52,945 bases of DNA from Mycobacterium sp. DL592 (lineage in GTDB: Bacteria; Actinomycetota; Actinomycetes; Mycobacteriales; Mycobacteriaceae). Both the position numbers and the translations under genes were made by a program. The number at the start of each line of letters is the position of its first letter. Positions within the stretch are counted from its first letter, which is position 1. The notes below the pieces were generated by a model. It worked only from the letters and a program-made list of their open reading frames with translations, did not search any database and was not told where the DNA came from. The stretch is taken from positions 2,176,256 through 2,229,200 of the forward strand of contig NZ_CP050192.1 of NCBI RefSeq assembly GCF_011694515.1, written 5' to 3'. Shown piece by piece: positions 1 through 10,195 of the stretch.

Positions 1-1809
1 GACTACGACGCTCCGGCGTCCTACGCGGCCGAGCCGCCACCGGTACCCCCGTCCGACGGCGGGCGGCGCCGCGGTGGCTGGGAGGGCGGTCACCGCAGCG
101 AAGGCGGTCGCCGCGGCGTCAGTCTCGGCGTGATCGCCGCACTGGTCGCCGTCGTGGTGGTGGTCGCAGCGGTCATCGGCTGGCGATTCTTCGGCGGTGT
201 GCTGTCACATCGGTCCACCGAAGCCGCCCAGCAGTGCCTGGCCGGAACAGCCAACATCCCGGTCGTGGTCGACCCGTCGATCGCCGACAACGTCACCAAG
301 TTCGCCGAAAGCTACAACGCCAATGCGACGCCGGTTGGTGACCGTTGCGTCAAAGTCGTTGTCACCAAGGCGGATTCCGACGCGGTAGTCAACGGCTTCG
401 TCAACCAGTGGCCCACCGACCTCGGTGAGCGTCCCGCCCTCTGGATTCCGGCCAGTTCGGTATCGGCGGCACGGCTGCAGGCCACCGCGGGCAAACAATC
501 GGTGAGCGACGCCCGCTCCCTGGTCACCTCACCGGTGCTGCTCGCGGTGCGGCCGGCGCTGAAAACCGCCCTGGATCAACAGGGTTGGGGCGCGCTGCCG
601 GGACTGCAGAGCAACCCGACGGCGCTGGAGTCACTCGATCTGCCCGGCTGGGGGTCGTTGCGGCTGGCCCTGCCGACCGCCGGTGACAGCGACGCCACGT
701 ATCTCGTCGCCGAGGCGGTCGCGGCGGCGGCCGCTCCCCCCGGGGCGCCGGCGACCGCCGGACTCGGCGCGGTCAACACGCTGATCGGCGGGCAGCCGAA
801 ACTGTCGGCGAACACCGCCGACGAGGCCTGGAAGGCGCTGCTGGCCTCCGGTGACGCCGCGGCCGCCCCGGTGCACGCGGTGGCCACCACCGAACAGCAG
901 CTGTTCGCACGGTCGGCGTCGATCGCCAACGCCAAGGACAACATCGCCGGTTTCCTGCCGCCGGGCCCAGTCGCGCTGGCCGACTTCCCGACCGTGCTGC
1001 TTGCCGGAAAGTGGCTGTCGGAGGAACAGGTGAGCGCGGCCAGCGAGTTCGCCCGCTTCATGCGCAAACCCGAACAGCTCGCTGAACTGGCCAAGGCCGG
1101 ATTCCGGGCCGAGGGCGCCACCCCGCCGGCCAACGACGTCGTCGGCTTCGGCCAGCTTGGCGCACCCCTGGCTGTCGGGGACGAATCGGTGCGGGCCACG
1201 CTGGCCGCCGCGCTGTCGGCACCGGCGACCGGATCGGCCACCACGATCATGCTCGACCAAGCGATGGCCGGTGACGAGGGCGGCAAGTCCCGGCTGGCCA
1301 ACGTGGTGGCGGCGCTGGACGGCCGCCTCGGTGCGCTTCCGCCCAACGCGGCGGTGGGCTTGTGGACGTTCAACGGTGTGGAGGGTCGATCGTCGGTAAG
1401 CATGGGCCCGCTGTCGGATCAGCTTGACGGGCGGCCCCGCTCGGCGGTGCTGACCGATGCGCTCAACGGGCTGTCGTCCACGGGCGGCGGCGCGGTGTCC
1501 TTCACCACCCTGCGGCTGGTCTACGGCGACGCCGTGACGAATTTCCGCCAGGGCCAAGCGAATTCGGTTCTGGTAATCACCCAGGGCCCGCACACCGACC
1601 AGTCGCTGGACGGTCCGGGACTGCAGGCGTACGTCAAGTCCGCCGCCGACCCGGCCCGGCCGGTCGCCATCAACGTCATCGATATCGGCGACGACTCGGA
1701 CCGCGCGACGTGGGAGGCGGTCGCCCAGATCTCCGGCGGCTCCTACCAGAACGTCGCGACCTCGGATTCACCCGATCTGGTCGCCGCCGTCAGCCAGCTG
1801 CTGTCTTAG
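1..1809 (+). CDS. VWA-domain / substrate-binding-like membrane protein (5' partial)
   Basis: The frame is open from base 1, so the N-terminus lies outside the window; the GTG at 130 is only an internal codon. The visible start is a Pro/Gly/Arg-rich cytoplasmic stretch, then one hydrophobic helix (about residues 44-60 of the visible part, rich in Val and Ala). A long extracellular part follows that resembles a periplasmic solute-binding fold. It ends with a von Willebrand A-like region containing TIMLDQAMAGDEGGKSR, VGLWTF and VLVITQGPHTDQS, where a MIDAS-type loop would be expected. Position and layout match M. tuberculosis Rv1836c as I recall it. Function is unknown; an envelope role is likely from topology. 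The stop overlaps the stop of the convergent hydrolase by 4 bases. Confidence 0.85.
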   Translation, partial: DYDAPASYAAEPPPVPPSDGGRRRGGWEGGHRSEGGRRGVSLGVIAALVAVVVVVAAVIGWRFFGGVLSHRSTEAAQQCLAGTANIPVVVDPSIADNVTKFAESYNANATPVGDRCVKVVVTKADSDAVVNGFVNQWPTDLGERPALWIPASSVSAARLQATAGKQSVSDARSLVTSPVLLAVRPALKTALDQQGWGALPGLQSNPTALESLDLPGWGSLRLALPTAGDSDATYLVAEAVAAAAAPPGAPATAGLGAVNTLIGGQPKLSANTADEAWKALLASGDAAAAPVHAVATTEQQLFARSASIANAKDNIAGFLPPGPVALADFPTVLLAGKWLSEEQVSAASEFARFMRKPEQLAELAKAGFRAEGATPPANDVVGFGQLGAPLAVGDESVRATLAAALSAPATGSATTIMLDQAMAGDEGGKSRLANVVAALDGRLGALPPNAAVGLWTFNGVEGRSSVSMGPLSDQLDGRPRSAVLTDALNGLSSTGGGAVSFTTLRLVYGDAVTNFRQGQANSVLVITQGPHTDQSLDGPGLQAYVKSAADPARPVAINVIDIGDDSDRATWEAVAQISGGSYQNVATSDSPDLVAAVSQLLS

Positions 1810-2687
1810 TCGAGCGCCAGCAGCCGGCGCATCCCCGCGGTGAACTCGTCGGGAACCTCCAGCTGGGGGTAGTGACCGATACCGGCCAGCCTGATCACCT
1901 CGGCGGTCGGCCGCAGCTCGGTCAACCCGGCGAGCACCTCGGTGGTGGCCACCGGATCGCCGGTGGCCCATAGGAAACTCAGCGGCTTGGTCCAGTCCCG
2001 CACCGCGCCGTGCCAGCGCGGGGCGAAGCGGACCCGCTCGTCGAGGTAGGCGCACAGCAGGTGCAGGATCCGGTGCCCGTCGTCGCGGGCGAGCAACGCC
2101 CACTGCGCCTCGGCCTCTTCGGCGGTCAACGGGTGCGCCGCGCTGAACAGGCGGGCGAAGCCCCGCATGAAACCGCGCTCGTTGGTCAGCCGGGCGAACA
2201 GCGGACCCAGCGGCCCGCGCAGGATCTTCTGGCTCGGGCGCAGGCTGGCCCGCTCGAGGATGACACTGCCGTTGGTGAGCACAGCGCGCTGCAGCTCGAA
2301 CGGCAACGCACCGGACAGGTCACGCGCCAGCAGCTCGGTGGCCACCGACGTACCCATGTCATGGGCCAGCAGCACCACCGGCCCCACACCGGCGTCGGCA
2401 ACCACCTCGGCCACGATGTCGGCCTGTTCCAGCAGGCTGTAGCGGTGCGGGCGCGGCTTGTCCGACAGCCCGAACCCGAGGAAGTCCAGGGTCAGCCAGG
2501 GCTGGTCGCCGAGCCGGTCCACCACCCCGCGGAAGTCATACGAGCTGGACGGAAAGCCGTGCAGCAGAAGCACAGTCGGGCTTCCCTGGACCGCAGAGAT
2601 GGCTGAGGACCGGACGAAGACCGAGCCCACGCTCGTTGCCACGAGCCGGCCCCCGTCTTGCCACTGGCGAACACTGGCAGGCAGCAC
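1806..2687 (-). CDS. lipZ: alpha/beta-fold hydrolase, LipZ-like
   Basis: A 293-residue alpha/beta hydrolase with GTG start. The oxyanion segment HGFPSSS is near residue 44. The nucleophile elbow reads AHDMGTS, so the nucleophile position is Asp rather than Ser, as in epoxide hydrolases and haloalkane dehalogenases. The C-terminal GIGHYPQLE supplies the catalytic His. Place and size match M. tuberculosis Rv1834, called lipZ, but the Asp elbow argues against a simple lipase. It lies 13 bases downstream of gcvP on the same strand, so read-through from gcvP is possible. Family call is firm; substrate is unknown. Confidence 0.85.
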   Translation of the reverse strand: MLPASVRQWQDGGRLVATSVGSVFVRSSAISAVQGSPTVLLLHGFPSSSYDFRGVVDRLGDQPWLTLDFLGFGLSDKPRPHRYSLLEQADIVAEVVADAGVGPVVLLAHDMGTSVATELLARDLSGALPFELQRAVLTNGSVILERASLRPSQKILRGPLGPLFARLTNERGFMRGFARLFSAAHPLTAEEAEAQWALLARDDGHRILHLLCAYLDERVRFAPRWHGAVRDWTKPLSFLWATGDPVATTEVLAGLTELRPTAEVIRLAGIGHYPQLEVPDEFTAGMRRLLALD

Positions 2688-2700
2688 GCCCAGGACGTTA

Positions 2701-5574
2701 TCAGGCGAAGGCCTCCACCGGAGGGCACGAGCACACCAGGTTGCGGTCGCCGTAGGCGCCGTCGATCCGGCGCACCGGCGGCCACACCTTGGGCCGGAAC
2801 GCCTTGCCCAGCGGGTAGGCCGCCTGCTCGCGGGTGTACGGGTGGGTCCACTCGTCGACGAGCAGGCACGCGGCGGTGTGCGGCGCGTTGTGCAGCGGGT
2901 TGTCCTCGGCGGGCCACTCCCCCGAGCCGACCTTGTCGATCTCGGCGCGGATGGCGATCATCGCTTCACAGAACGCGTCGACCTCGGCCAGGCTCTCGCT
3001 CTCGGTCGGCTCCACCATCAGCGTGCCTGCCACCGGGAAGCTCATCGTCGGCGCGTGGAAACCGAAGTCCGCCAGCCGCTTTGCCACATCGTCTACGGTC
3101 ACGCCGGTGGCCTTGGTGATCCCGCGCAGGTCGAGGATGCACTCGTGGGCCACCATGCCGTTCTCGCCGGTGTAGAGCACCGGGTAGTACTCGTCGAGGC
3201 GGCGCGCGATGTAGTTGGCCGACGCGATCGCCGTCAGTGACGCATCACGCAGCCCACGCCCACCCATCATCCGGATGTAGGCCCAGGTGATCGGCAGGAT
3301 CGAGGCCGAGCCGTACGGGGCCGCCGACACGACGTGGCCGTGCGGCAGCTCCTCGGCCAGCGGGTGGCCGGGCAGGTACTGGGCCAGGTGCGCGCGCACC
3401 GCGACCGGGCCGACGCCGGGGCCGCCGCCGCCGTGCGGAATGCAGAACGTCTTGTGCAGGTTCAGATGGCTCACGTCACCGCCGAACTTTCCCGGGCGAG
3501 CCAGGCCCACCAGCGCGTTGAGGTTCGCGCCGTCGACGTAGACCTGCCCGCCGGCATCGTGCACGGCCGCGCAGATGTCGGCGATGTCATGTTCGTAGAC
3601 GCCGTGCGTGGACGGGTAGGTGATCATCAGCGCGGCCAGCCGCTCGGCGTGCTCGGCGACCTTGGCGCGCAGATCGTCGGGATCGACGTCGCCGTTGTCG
3701 CGGCAGGCCACCACGACCACCCGCATCCCCACCATCGCCGCCGACGCCGCGTTGGTGCCGTGCGCACTCGACGGGATCAGGCACACGTCGCGGTGGGTGT
3801 CCCCGCGCCCGACGTGGTAGTCGCGGATGGCCAGCAGGCCCGCGTACTCACCCTGCGATCCGGCGTTGGGCTGCAACGAGATTGCGTCATACCCGGTGAC
3901 GGCGGTCAGCCAGCTCTCCAGGTCCGCGATCAGCTTACGCAGTCCGGGGGTGTCGCCCGCGGGGGCGAACGGGTGCTGGCGGCCGAACTCCGGCCAGGTG
4001 ATGGACTCCATCTCCGCGGCGGCGTTGAGCTTCATGGTGCACGAGCCCAGCGGGATCATGCTGCGGTCCAGGGCGATGTCCTTGTCGGCCAGGCTGCGCA
4101 GGTAGCGCATCATCTCAGTCTCGGTGCGGTACCGGGTGAACGCCGGATGGGTCAGGAATTCACTTGTCCGCGAATCGATCTCGGGCCCGGAGTAGTCACC
4201 GGCCGGGGCCGCGCTGCTGCCCGATGTCGCCGCCGGTGCGGCTCCGAACGCTTCGAGCACCAGCGCGACCTGCTCGGCAGTAGTGGCCTCGTCACAGCTG
4301 ACCGACACGTGGTCGGCGTCGACCCGCCAGATGTTGATGCCGCGCCCCTTGGCCTCGGCCTGCACCGCGGCGGCCCGGTTGGGCACCTGCACCAGCACGG
4401 TGTCGAAGAACGTGTCGTGGACGACCTCCACCCCGGCCGCGCTCAGGCCGGCGGCCAGGGCGCGGGCGTGGCCGTGCACGCGGCGGGCGATCCCGGTCAG
4501 CCCGGCCGCACCGTGGTAGCTGGCATACATCGCGGCCATGATGGCCAGCAGCACCTGGGCGGTACAGATGTTCGAGGTGGCCTTGTCGCGGCGGATGTGC
4601 TGTTCGCGGGTCTGCAACGAGAGCCGGTAGGCCGGTGACCCATCGGCATCCACCGACACCCCGACCAGGCGGCCCGGCAGCTGACGGGCGTGTTTGGAGT
4701 GCACGGCCAGATAACCGGCGTGCGGGCCGCCGAATCCCATTGGCACACCGAACCGTTGGGCGCTGCCGAACGCCACGTCGGCACCGATCTCACCGGGCGG
4801 GGCGACCAGCGTCAGCGCCAGCAGGTCGGCACCCAGGGCGATCAGCGCACCACGCTCGTGAGCCTGCTCGACAAGCTTGGACCAGTCCGTCACCCGGCCG
4901 CTGGCGCCGGGCAGCTGCGCGATGACACCGAAGAACTCACCCTCGGGCAAGCCGTTACGCAGGTCGGCGGTGACGACCTCGATGCCCAGTGGCTCGGCGC
5001 GCGTCGCCAGAATGGCGGCGTTCTGGGCGAACAGGTCGGAGTCGACGGCCAGCCGGTTCGACGATCCGCGCGAGGCACGGTGCATCAGCGTCATCGCCTC
5101 GGCGGCCGCGGTGCCCTCGTCGAGCATCGAGGCATTGGCGACCTCCAGGCCGGTCAGATCGGAGATCATCGTCTGAAAGTTCAGCAGCGCCTCGAGCCGG
5201 CCCTGGCTGATCTCGGGCTGATACGGCGTGTAGGCGGTGTACCAGGCCGGGTTCTCCAGGATGTTGCGCAGCAGCACCGGCGGGGTCAGCGTGTCGTAGT
5301 AGCCCTGCCCGATCATCGACACGGCGATGGTGTTGGTGTCGGCCATCGCCCGCAGCTCGGCGAGCGCCTCGTGTTCACCGGCCGCGGGAGGCAGCCGGTC
5401 CAGGCCCGGCGCGGTGCCGTCGGAGCCGAGCGCGTCGAGAATGTTGGCGGGCAGCGCCTTGGCGGCGAGTTCGTCGAGGCTCGCCACACCGATGACCTCG
5501 AGCATGGTCGCCACCTCGTCGGAATCCGGTCCGATGTGGCGGTCGGCGAAACTGGGCTGGGTGTGGTCGGACAT
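2701..5574 (-). CDS. gcvP: glycine dehydrogenase (decarboxylating), P-protein
   Basis: A 957-residue single-chain P-protein of the glycine cleavage system. It decarboxylates glycine with PLP and passes the aminomethyl group to lipoyl-GcvH. The PLP lysine is visible in [17 protein letters not shown]-terminal FADRHIGPD and MIGQGYYDT are typical of the family. I chose the ATG at 5574 because AGGAG lies 6 bases upstream and the family signature begins just after it. The open frame runs 81 codons further upstream, but that part is the riboswitch leader. M. tuberculosis calls this gene gcvB. gcvH lies about 3 kb upstream on the same strand, with four other genes between. Confidence 0.97.
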   Translation of the reverse strand: MSDHTQPSFADRHIGPDSDEVATMLEVIGVASLDELAAKALPANILDALGSDGTAPGLDRLPPAAGEHEALAELRAMADTNTIAVSMIGQGYYDTLTPPVLLRNILENPAWYTAYTPYQPEISQGRLEALLNFQTMISDLTGLEVANASMLDEGTAAAEAMTLMHRASRGSSNRLAVDSDLFAQNAAILATRAEPLGIEVVTADLRNGLPEGEFFGVIAQLPGASGRVTDWSKLVEQAHERGALIALGADLLALTLVAPPGEIGADVAFGSAQRFGVPMGFGGPHAGYLAVHSKHARQLPGRLVGVSVDADGSPAYRLSLQTREQHIRRDKATSNICTAQVLLAIMAAMYASYHGAAGLTGIARRVHGHARALAAGLSAAGVEVVHDTFFDTVLVQVPNRAAAVQAEAKGRGINIWRVDADHVSVSCDEATTAEQVALVLEAFGAAPAATSGSSAAPAGDYSGPEIDSRTSEFLTHPAFTRYRTETEMMRYLRSLADKDIALDRSMIPLGSCTMKLNAAAEMESITWPEFGRQHPFAPAGDTPGLRKLIADLESWLTAVTGYDAISLQPNAGSQGEYAGLLAIRDYHVGRGDTHRDVCLIPSSAHGTNAASAAMVGMRVVVVACRDNGDVDPDDLRAKVAEHAERLAALMITYPSTHGVYEHDIADICAAVHDAGGQVYVDGANLNALVGLARPGKFGGDVSHLNLHKTFCIPHGGGGPGVGPVAVRAHLAQYLPGHPLAEELPHGHVVSAAPYGSASILPITWAYIRMMGGRGLRDASLTAIASANYIARRLDEYYPVLYTGENGMVAHECILDLRGITKATGVTVDDVAKRLADFGFHAPTMSFPVAGTLMVEPTESESLAEVDAFCEAMIAIRAEIDKVGSGEWPAEDNPLHNAPHTAACLLVDEWTHPYTREQAAYPLGKAFRPKVWPPVRRIDGAYGDRNLVCSCPPVEAFA

Positions 5575-5621
5575 CGGGGACTCCTGACTAGGGCGGACGC
5601 AGCCGTCAGCGGCGTCCTCTC

Positions 5622-5815
5622 CCTCTGTCGTCGACCCGTGCCGGGTGCCTGAGAGATTCGGCGCCCCGATCAGGCGCCTTTCCCCATGGGCGGGTGACCT
5701 GCGGTCACCACTTTCCAGAGGCATCGTGGCCATGCGCGGTCCGGGGGCCTGAGAGGTTGACGGAGAGGTATTGCTCCTTCGGCGTCCGTGACTGGCTGTC
5801 ACGAAACTCTCCCGC
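5622..5815 (-). promoter_or_regulatory. tandem glycine riboswitch upstream of gcvP
   Basis: The minus-strand leader of gcvP carries glycine aptamer hallmarks. The first aptamer (about 5815-5720) opens with GGGAGAG, has CGCCGAAGGAGCAA near 5783-5770 and then CCTCTCAGGCCCCCGGAC. The second (about 5718-5622) has GGAAAG, GGGGAAAGGCGCC and then ATCTCTCAGGCACCCGG. A short hairpin with arms GGACGC and GCGTCC (5594-5616) lies between the second aptamer and the AGGAG ribosome site, a likely expression platform. Glycine riboswitches in front of glycine cleavage genes are well established; in such cases glycine usually turns expression on. Boundaries are approximate. Confidence 0.88.
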
Positions 5816-5835
5816 ACAAGGGCGATGCAGGCTCG

Positions 5836-5841
5836 ATTCTA
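5836..5841 (-). promoter_or_regulatory. -10 element for the riboswitch-gcvP transcript
   Basis: TAGAAT on the minus strand fits the mycobacterial TANNNT -10 consensus and would start transcription near 5829. That is about 15 bases before the first riboswitch aptamer. No convincing -35 is visible. Inferred from motif and position only. Confidence 0.5.
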
Positions 5842-5885
5842 GCTGTGCGCAGGCCCGCGGGCGCACCGGCGGGCAGGTGTCGGCG

Positions 5886-6530
5886 TCAGCCGATCTTGCG
5901 GTCGCGGCTCTTGCGGCGCGAAGCGAGCTCATCTTCCGGCGAGGCGATCGACTCGCCGCCGTCGGCCCGCTCGCCGGGGAAGTCGGCGATCGCGCCGGAA
6001 AGCTCCCGCATCGCACCGCTCACGGCGATTCCGAACACGCCCTGGCCGCCCTGCAACAGGTCGACCACCTCTTCGGCCGAGGTGCACTCGTAGACCGTGG
6101 TGCCGTCGGAGAACAGGGTGATGTTGGCCAGATCTTGTACGCCGCGCTGACGCAGATGGTCGACGGCGACCCGGATGTTGTGCAGCGAAATGCCGGTATC
6201 GAGCAGACGTTTGACGATCTTGAGGACCAGGATGTCCTTGAATGAGTACAGCCGCTGGCTGCCGGAGCCGGCCGCGCCGCGGATCGACGGGACCACCAGT
6301 GAAGTGCGCGCCCAGTAGTCGAGCTGGCGGTAGGTGATACCGGCGATCTGGCAAGCGCTCGGCCCGCGGTAGCCCACGAGTTCGTCGGGCACCGAGTCGT
6401 CGGGGAACAATCCGGCCTGCACCGGCTCGCTCACCGGACGCAGCGCGCTGTCGTCCTCGAAGCGGCCTGCGGAATCGGAAAGGCCCGCGCCAGCAAGATC
6501 CAGCTGTCCCTGACGTGGCTGCTCGTCCAC
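5886..6530 (-). CDS. MerR-family transcriptional regulator (Rv1830-like)
   Basis: 214 residues. A winged-helix segment is centred on [29 protein letters not shown], followed by [29 protein letters not shown], the MerR recognition and wing pattern. The C-terminal half ([32 protein letters not shown]) is the conserved effector part of the actinobacterial subgroup. I chose the GTG at 6530 because AGAGG sits 6 bases upstream; an ATG 20 codons earlier lacks this. Position matches Rv1830. The 225-base gap upstream (6531-6755) holds no gene and probably its promoter. Confidence 0.88.
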   Translation of the reverse strand: MDEQPRQGQLDLAGAGLSDSAGRFEDDSALRPVSEPVQAGLFPDDSVPDELVGYRGPSACQIAGITYRQLDYWARTSLVVPSIRGAAGSGSQRLYSFKDILVLKIVKRLLDTGISLHNIRVAVDHLRQRGVQDLANITLFSDGTTVYECTSAEEVVDLLQGGQGVFGIAVSGAMRELSGAIADFPGERADGGESIASPEDELASRRKSRDRKIG

Positions 6531-6755
6531 GATGTTCCTCTCGCCGTTCGAACCATGGCCCGCTGACCACTCCGCACCGCGTTTGCCCAAGTCCGAGTGG
6601 TACGAGCATACGCTTCTCGACGGGCGGTCGTGCTCGTCGTCGTGATCAAAGTATGGCCGCCGCCGGGCATGCTCCCCGGCATCCGGCGCGCGTGTCGAAC
6701 CCCCGCCGACCTAGATGAGACGCATCCGTGATCTTGACCGGCAGCCTAGTACCGC

Positions 6756-7250
6756 TCAGGTCGCCTTGAAATCATCCGGTGAGACGCTGTCGAGAAACTC
6801 CTTGAACTTCTCGACCTCGTCTTCCCGCACGGCCCCGCTGGACTCCTCGTCGCCCTCGTCGGGAATCAGCAGGCCCGCTTCGGCGAGCACCGACTCCTCG
6901 ACGTAGATCGGCACGCCCACCCGCAGCGCGATCGCCACCGAGTCCGACGGGCGCGCCGAGACCTTGATATCGCGATCGAAGATCAGGTCGGCGTAGAACG
7001 TGCCCTCCTGAAGATCCACGATCCGCACCTCCTTGAGCGAATGTCCAAGCGCGGCAATGAGATCTCGGATCAGGTCGTGGGTGAGCGGCCGGGCCGGCTC
7101 GTGGCCCTGCTGCTCCAGCGCGATGGCGGTGGCTTCCGACTGGCCGATCCAGATGGGCAGGTAACGGTCCCCGTTGGACTCGCGCAGCAACAGAACCGGC
7201 TGGTTCTGCGGCTGCTCAACGCGAATCCCGACTACACGAACCTCACCCAT
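6756..7250 (-). CDS. BFN-domain (bifunctional nuclease / DUF151) family protein
   Basis: 164 residues opening with VRVVGIRVEQPQNQPVLLLRE, then YLPIWIGQSEATAIAL and RPSDSVAIALRVGVPIYVEESVLAEAG, the signature pattern of the DUF151/BFN family. An acidic tail follows. A GGAGG site stands 10-11 bases before the ATG. The family name comes from a plant protein with reported nuclease activity; no biochemical role is clear in mycobacteria. It sits between two MerR regulators, as Rv1829 does in M. tuberculosis. Confidence 0.87.
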   Translation of the reverse strand: MGEVRVVGIRVEQPQNQPVLLLRESNGDRYLPIWIGQSEATAIALEQQGHEPARPLTHDLIRDLIAALGHSLKEVRIVDLQEGTFYADLIFDRDIKVSARPSDSVAIALRVGVPIYVEESVLAEAGLLIPDEGDEESSGAVREDEVEKFKEFLDSVSPDDFKAT

Positions 7251-7299
7251 TTGTGTCTTACCTCCGAGCTGGTTGTGCCGTCGGTTCCGAGTCTAATCC

Positions 7300-8031
7300 T
7301 CAGCGATCCAGAACGTCGCGTACAGCTGACTTGATCAGCGAGGTGTGCAACGTGATCGCCAGGGCGGCAACCTCGCGGGCCAGGTCGTCGGCACGGTCGC
7401 GCGCCCCGGTCTTACCCGCCTTGCCCACCGGGCCGGCGATCTGGGCGATCAGGTCCGACTGGCGGTCGGCAGCGGAGCGGAACGCACGCAGGTGGCGCGG
7501 CTCCACCCCGTAGTCGCCGAGCGCCTGCGCGCACTGGGCGATCACCACCGCGTGCTCGTCGAAGAAGCCGCCCGGGCCGGTCGTGATCACCCCGGCCTTG
7601 CACAGGGCGCTCAGCAACGAGTCGTCCACACCCGAGCGGGCCAGCACGTCCTCGCGGCTGAGCCGCACCTGGACCCGGGTCACCGCCGCCGCGCCGTCGC
7701 CGCCATGCTCGGACACCTGCACCAATCGCGGTACGCCATAAGGGGATCCGGTCGGCGGCAACTCGCCGTCAGGTGACGCGTCGAGCTGCTCCTTGATCAC
7801 CTTCAGGGGCAGGTAGTGGTCGCGCTGCGCGGTCAGGATGAACCGCAACCTCGCACAGTCGTAGGCGGTGAACCGTCGATACCCCGATCCGCTGCGCTGC
7901 GGCGTGACGAGACCCTCAGCTTCCAAGAACCTGATCTTGGAGATCGTCACGTCCGGGAAGTCCGGTCGTAGCAGGTCCAGGACCGCTCCGATCGACATCC
8001 CGGCAAGCGCGGGAGTATCGGGGGCGGTCAC
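7300..8031 (-). CDS. MerR-family transcriptional regulator (Rv1828-like)
   Basis: 243 residues. The N-terminus [30 protein letters not shown] and [21 protein letters not shown] is a MerR-type DNA-binding domain with an atypical, longer first helix. A dimerisation and effector region fills the rest, with [30 protein letters not shown] conserved in this group. The GTG start overlaps the garA stop by one base, so translation is probably coupled to garA. Its order after garA is the same as in M. tuberculosis (Rv1827-Rv1828). Confidence 0.9.
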   Translation of the reverse strand: MTAPDTPALAGMSIGAVLDLLRPDFPDVTISKIRFLEAEGLVTPQRSGSGYRRFTAYDCARLRFILTAQRDHYLPLKVIKEQLDASPDGELPPTGSPYGVPRLVQVSEHGGDGAAAVTRVQVRLSREDVLARSGVDDSLLSALCKAGVITTGPGGFFDEHAVVIAQCAQALGDYGVEPRHLRAFRSAADRQSDLIAQIAGPVGKAGKTGARDRADDLAREVAALAITLHTSLIKSAVRDVLDR

Positions 8032-8516
8032 TAGCTTCCTGGACCGCCTTCGTCGTCGGCCGGCTTGGGTCCGGTCAGGAACACCAGGCGGAACTTGCCG
8101 ATCTGGACTTCGTCGCCGTTGGCGAGGGTGGCCGAGTCGACGGGTTCACGGTTGACGTAGGTGCCGTTGAGGCTGCCGACGTCGACGACCTGGAATTCGT
8201 TGCCGTCCAACCGGAACTCGGCATGGCGGCGGCTGACGGTCACGTCGTCGAGGAAGATGTCGGAGTCGGGGTGCCGCCCGGCCGAGGTGGTCGGCTGGTC
8301 GAGCAGGAATCGCGAACCCGCGTTGGGGCCACGCTTGACGACCAGCAGAGCGGAACCGACCGGGAGGCCTTCCACCCCGGACACTCCGCTGTCGCTGCCT
8401 GAGCTCGCCGGGGCATCCAGCTCGTTGAGGAAGTCGGCGCGGAAGACGGATGTCGTCTCCACGGTGACTTCGTCAGACACCTGGTCTGCCCCAGAGTTCT
8501 GGTCCTTGTCCGTCAC
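8031..8516 (-). CDS. garA: FHA-domain regulator GarA
   Basis: 161 residues, GTG start. The N-terminal tail contains [12 protein letters not shown] with adjacent Thr residues at 21 and 22, the same numbers reported for the PknG and PknB phosphorylation sites in M. tuberculosis GarA. The FHA domain (about 55-150) includes [22 protein letters not shown] and [10 protein letters not shown], with the Arg, Ser and Asn phospho-Thr contacts. In mycobacteria GarA adjusts the TCA cycle and glutamate metabolism by binding 2-oxoglutarate dehydrogenase and glutamate dehydrogenase. GGAG precedes the start. The 155-base gap upstream contains TANNNT-like motifs and probably a promoter. Confidence 0.96.
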   Translation of the reverse strand: MTDKDQNSGADQVSDEVTVETTSVFRADFLNELDAPASSGSDSGVSGVEGLPVGSALLVVKRGPNAGSRFLLDQPTTSAGRHPDSDIFLDDVTVSRRHAEFRLDGNEFQVVDVGSLNGTYVNREPVDSATLANGDEVQIGKFRLVFLTGPKPADDEGGPGS

Positions 8517-8671
8517 CCGCTGCTCCTCACTGGCTGCCGTGGCGATACCTGGCGGGCAGTTCCACCAGGCGCCCGTCCGCCTTCATCATCACTTCCGTCG
8601 ACCGTACCGCGCGGTGGTCGACGATGTGCCCACCACCGCCGGATCGGTGGCTGGCAGGCACCCTAACAAGC

Positions 8672-9067
8672 TCATTCCGTCACTGTGCCCCGATAGGCGT
8701 CCGCATCGAGCAGCGCCGCCAACCCCTGCTCGAGGGTATCGCCGTCGACCTCGAGGTCCAACAGCCACCCCTGCCCGTAGGGGTCGGAGTTCACCAGCGC
8801 CGGGTCGGCGTCCAGATCGCCGTTGACGGCAATTACTTTCGCGGTCACCGGCGCGAAAAGGTCCGACACCGACTTGGTGGACTCGACCTCGCCGAACGCT
8901 TCACCTGCGGTGACCTCTGTGCCGACGTCGGGCAGCTGGACGAAGACGACGTCGCCCAGGGAGGACTGTGCGAAGTCGGTGATCCCGACCCGCACGACGC
9001 GGTCACCGGTGACACGCACCCACTCGTGCTCGGGGGTGTAATGCAGGTCGGCTGGGATTTCGCTCAC
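8672..9067 (-). CDS. gcvH: glycine cleavage system H protein
   Basis: 131 residues. The lipoyl attachment lysine lies in [15 protein letters not shown], and [10 protein letters not shown] opens the domain. H-protein carries the aminomethyl group between the P, T and L proteins. I chose the GTG at 9067, which has AGGAG 4 bases upstream; the longer frame to 9148 runs into the preceding DUF881 gene. It is the last member of a run with the DUF881/DUF1290 genes and lies on the same strand as gcvP; no gcvT is in the window. Confidence 0.96.
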   Translation of the reverse strand: MSEIPADLHYTPEHEWVRVTGDRVVRVGITDFAQSSLGDVVFVQLPDVGTEVTAGEAFGEVESTKSVSDLFAPVTAKVIAVNGDLDADPALVNSDPYGQGWLLDLEVDGDTLEQGLAALLDADAYRGTVTE

Positions 9068-9086
9068 AGTGCTCCTTTGAGAACGC

Positions 9087-9803
9087 TCATTTGACGGGCT
9101 GAGCGTATTGGCGTGCTTTCGGTTGCCGCAAGGTGGTGATGTCCACACGACTGGTTTGCGACACCGTCATGCTCCCCCCGACCCGTTCGACGCTGTCGAC
9201 CGCGCCGCCGGGAATGTTCATCGCCGCGGCCAGCGTCGGTGGATCGCCAATGGCCAGAACGGAATACGGCGGGCTCAGCGTGAGGTCGTCGATCTGCAGC
9301 GCGCCAGGGGTCCCGACCACCCAGGTGTCGACGCCGACGCGGACCGCTTGCGAGCCCGCGCGGATCTCCATGGCTTCGGCGCCGGCGGCCCGCAGTTCGT
9401 TGATGACGTCGAGCATGGTGTCGGGCGCCACGCCGGGCCCGGGGTCGTTGATGGTGATGCTCACTCCCGGGCCGGTGGCCGCGACGGTGCCGATCAGGAT
9501 CGACAGGGCGGCAAGTCTGGCCTGGGCGTTCTGGATGGCGGCCTGATCGCTGCTGCCCGCGGCCTGCATGGCGGCCAGGTTCCGCTGCAGTTCGGCCACC
9601 TCGGTGTTCAGTGCGGCTTCGCGCTGCTGTAGCGAGTCGAGCAGCACCAGCAGATCCGCCGGGCGGGCGGTCTCCAGCGCGTCGCCGGACTCGGTCTGGC
9701 GGACCTGGGTGACGATCGCGATGCCCAGCACCAGGCACAGCACCACCCCGAGCGCCCCGAACACCACCTGCGAGCGGGTGCGCCGCGATTCCCCCTCGGT
9801 CAT
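9087..9803 (-). CDS. DUF881 membrane-anchored protein (Rv1825-like)
   Basis: 238 residues. One N-terminal transmembrane helix (about 16-33, [19 protein letters not shown]), then a coiled-coil stretch ([26 protein letters not shown]) and the DUF881 domain with [24 protein letters not shown] and [14 protein letters not shown]. Its start is one base away from the stop of the DUF1290 gene. DUF881 proteins in Gram-positives are linked by context to division and envelope genes; exact role unknown. A second DUF881 gene lies two genes upstream. Confidence 0.88.
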   Translation of the reverse strand: MTEGESRRTRSQVVFGALGVVLCLVLGIAIVTQVRQTESGDALETARPADLLVLLDSLQQREAALNTEVAELQRNLAAMQAAGSSDQAAIQNAQARLAALSILIGTVAATGPGVSITINDPGPGVAPDTMLDVINELRAAGAEAMEIRAGSQAVRVGVDTWVVGTPGALQIDDLTLSPPYSVLAIGDPPTLAAAMNIPGGAVDSVERVGGSMTVSQTSRVDITTLRQPKARQYAQPVK

Positions 9804-9804
9804 C

Positions 9805-10137
9805 TCAGGCTCCGAACAACCTGCGCCGCAAGGCCGCGGCGTTGCCGAAGATGCGGATACCGAGCACCACGATGATCGCCGTGGACAGCTGGGTGCCCAC
9901 CCCGAGCTGGTCGCCGACGTAGACGATCAGCGCGGCCACCAGGACGTTGAACACGAACGAGATCACGAACACCTTGGCGTCGAAAATCTTCTCGAGGTAG
10001 GCCCGCAGGCCGCCGAACACGGCGTCCAGCGCCGCCACGACAGCGATCGGCAGGTAGGGCTGGATGACTTCGGGGACGCTCGGATGGAACACCAGGCCCA
10101 GCACGATGCCGACGACGAGCGCCGCGATTCCGATCAT
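9805..10137 (-). CDS. sbp: DUF1290 small basic membrane protein (Sbp, Rv1824-like)
   Basis: 110 residues and almost entirely membrane-embedded: IGIAALVVGIVLGLVFHPSVP, YLPIAVVAALDAVFGGLRAYLE and VFVISFVFNVLVAALIVYVGDQLGVG give three helices. The spacing and the GGLRA motif are those of the Sbp/DUF1290 family. I chose the ATG at 10137; upstream codons in the frame encode no conserved residues. In Bacillus the small basic protein gene lies in the divIB-ftsA interval, which supports a division-linked role by context. A 25-bp dispersed repeat sits just upstream at 10151-10175. Confidence 0.88.
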   Translation of the reverse strand: MIGIAALVVGIVLGLVFHPSVPEVIQPYLPIAVVAALDAVFGGLRAYLEKIFDAKVFVISFVFNVLVAALIVYVGDQLGVGTQLSTAIIVVLGIRIFGNAAALRRRLFGA

Positions 10138-10150
10138 GTCTGCCTCATAT

Positions 10151-10175
10151 TCCCCGGGTCGCTCCGCTCCTGCCC
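10151..10175 (+). repeat. dispersed 25-bp repeat, copy A
   Basis: Twenty-five bases beginning TCCCCGGGTCGCTC and ending CCTGCCC, in the 58-base gap between the upstream DUF881 gene and the DUF1290 gene. The same 25 bases occur in inverted orientation at 41783-41807 inside xerD. It lies 14 bases before the DUF1290 start, so it is transcribed in the leader. Confidence 0.8.
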
Positions 10176-10195
10176 GCCGATCCAGCTTCTGATTC

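Noticed and set aside
5575..5817. 81-codon N-terminal extension of gcvP
   Set aside because: It translates the riboswitch and lacks family residues; the ATG at 5574 has a good ribosome site.
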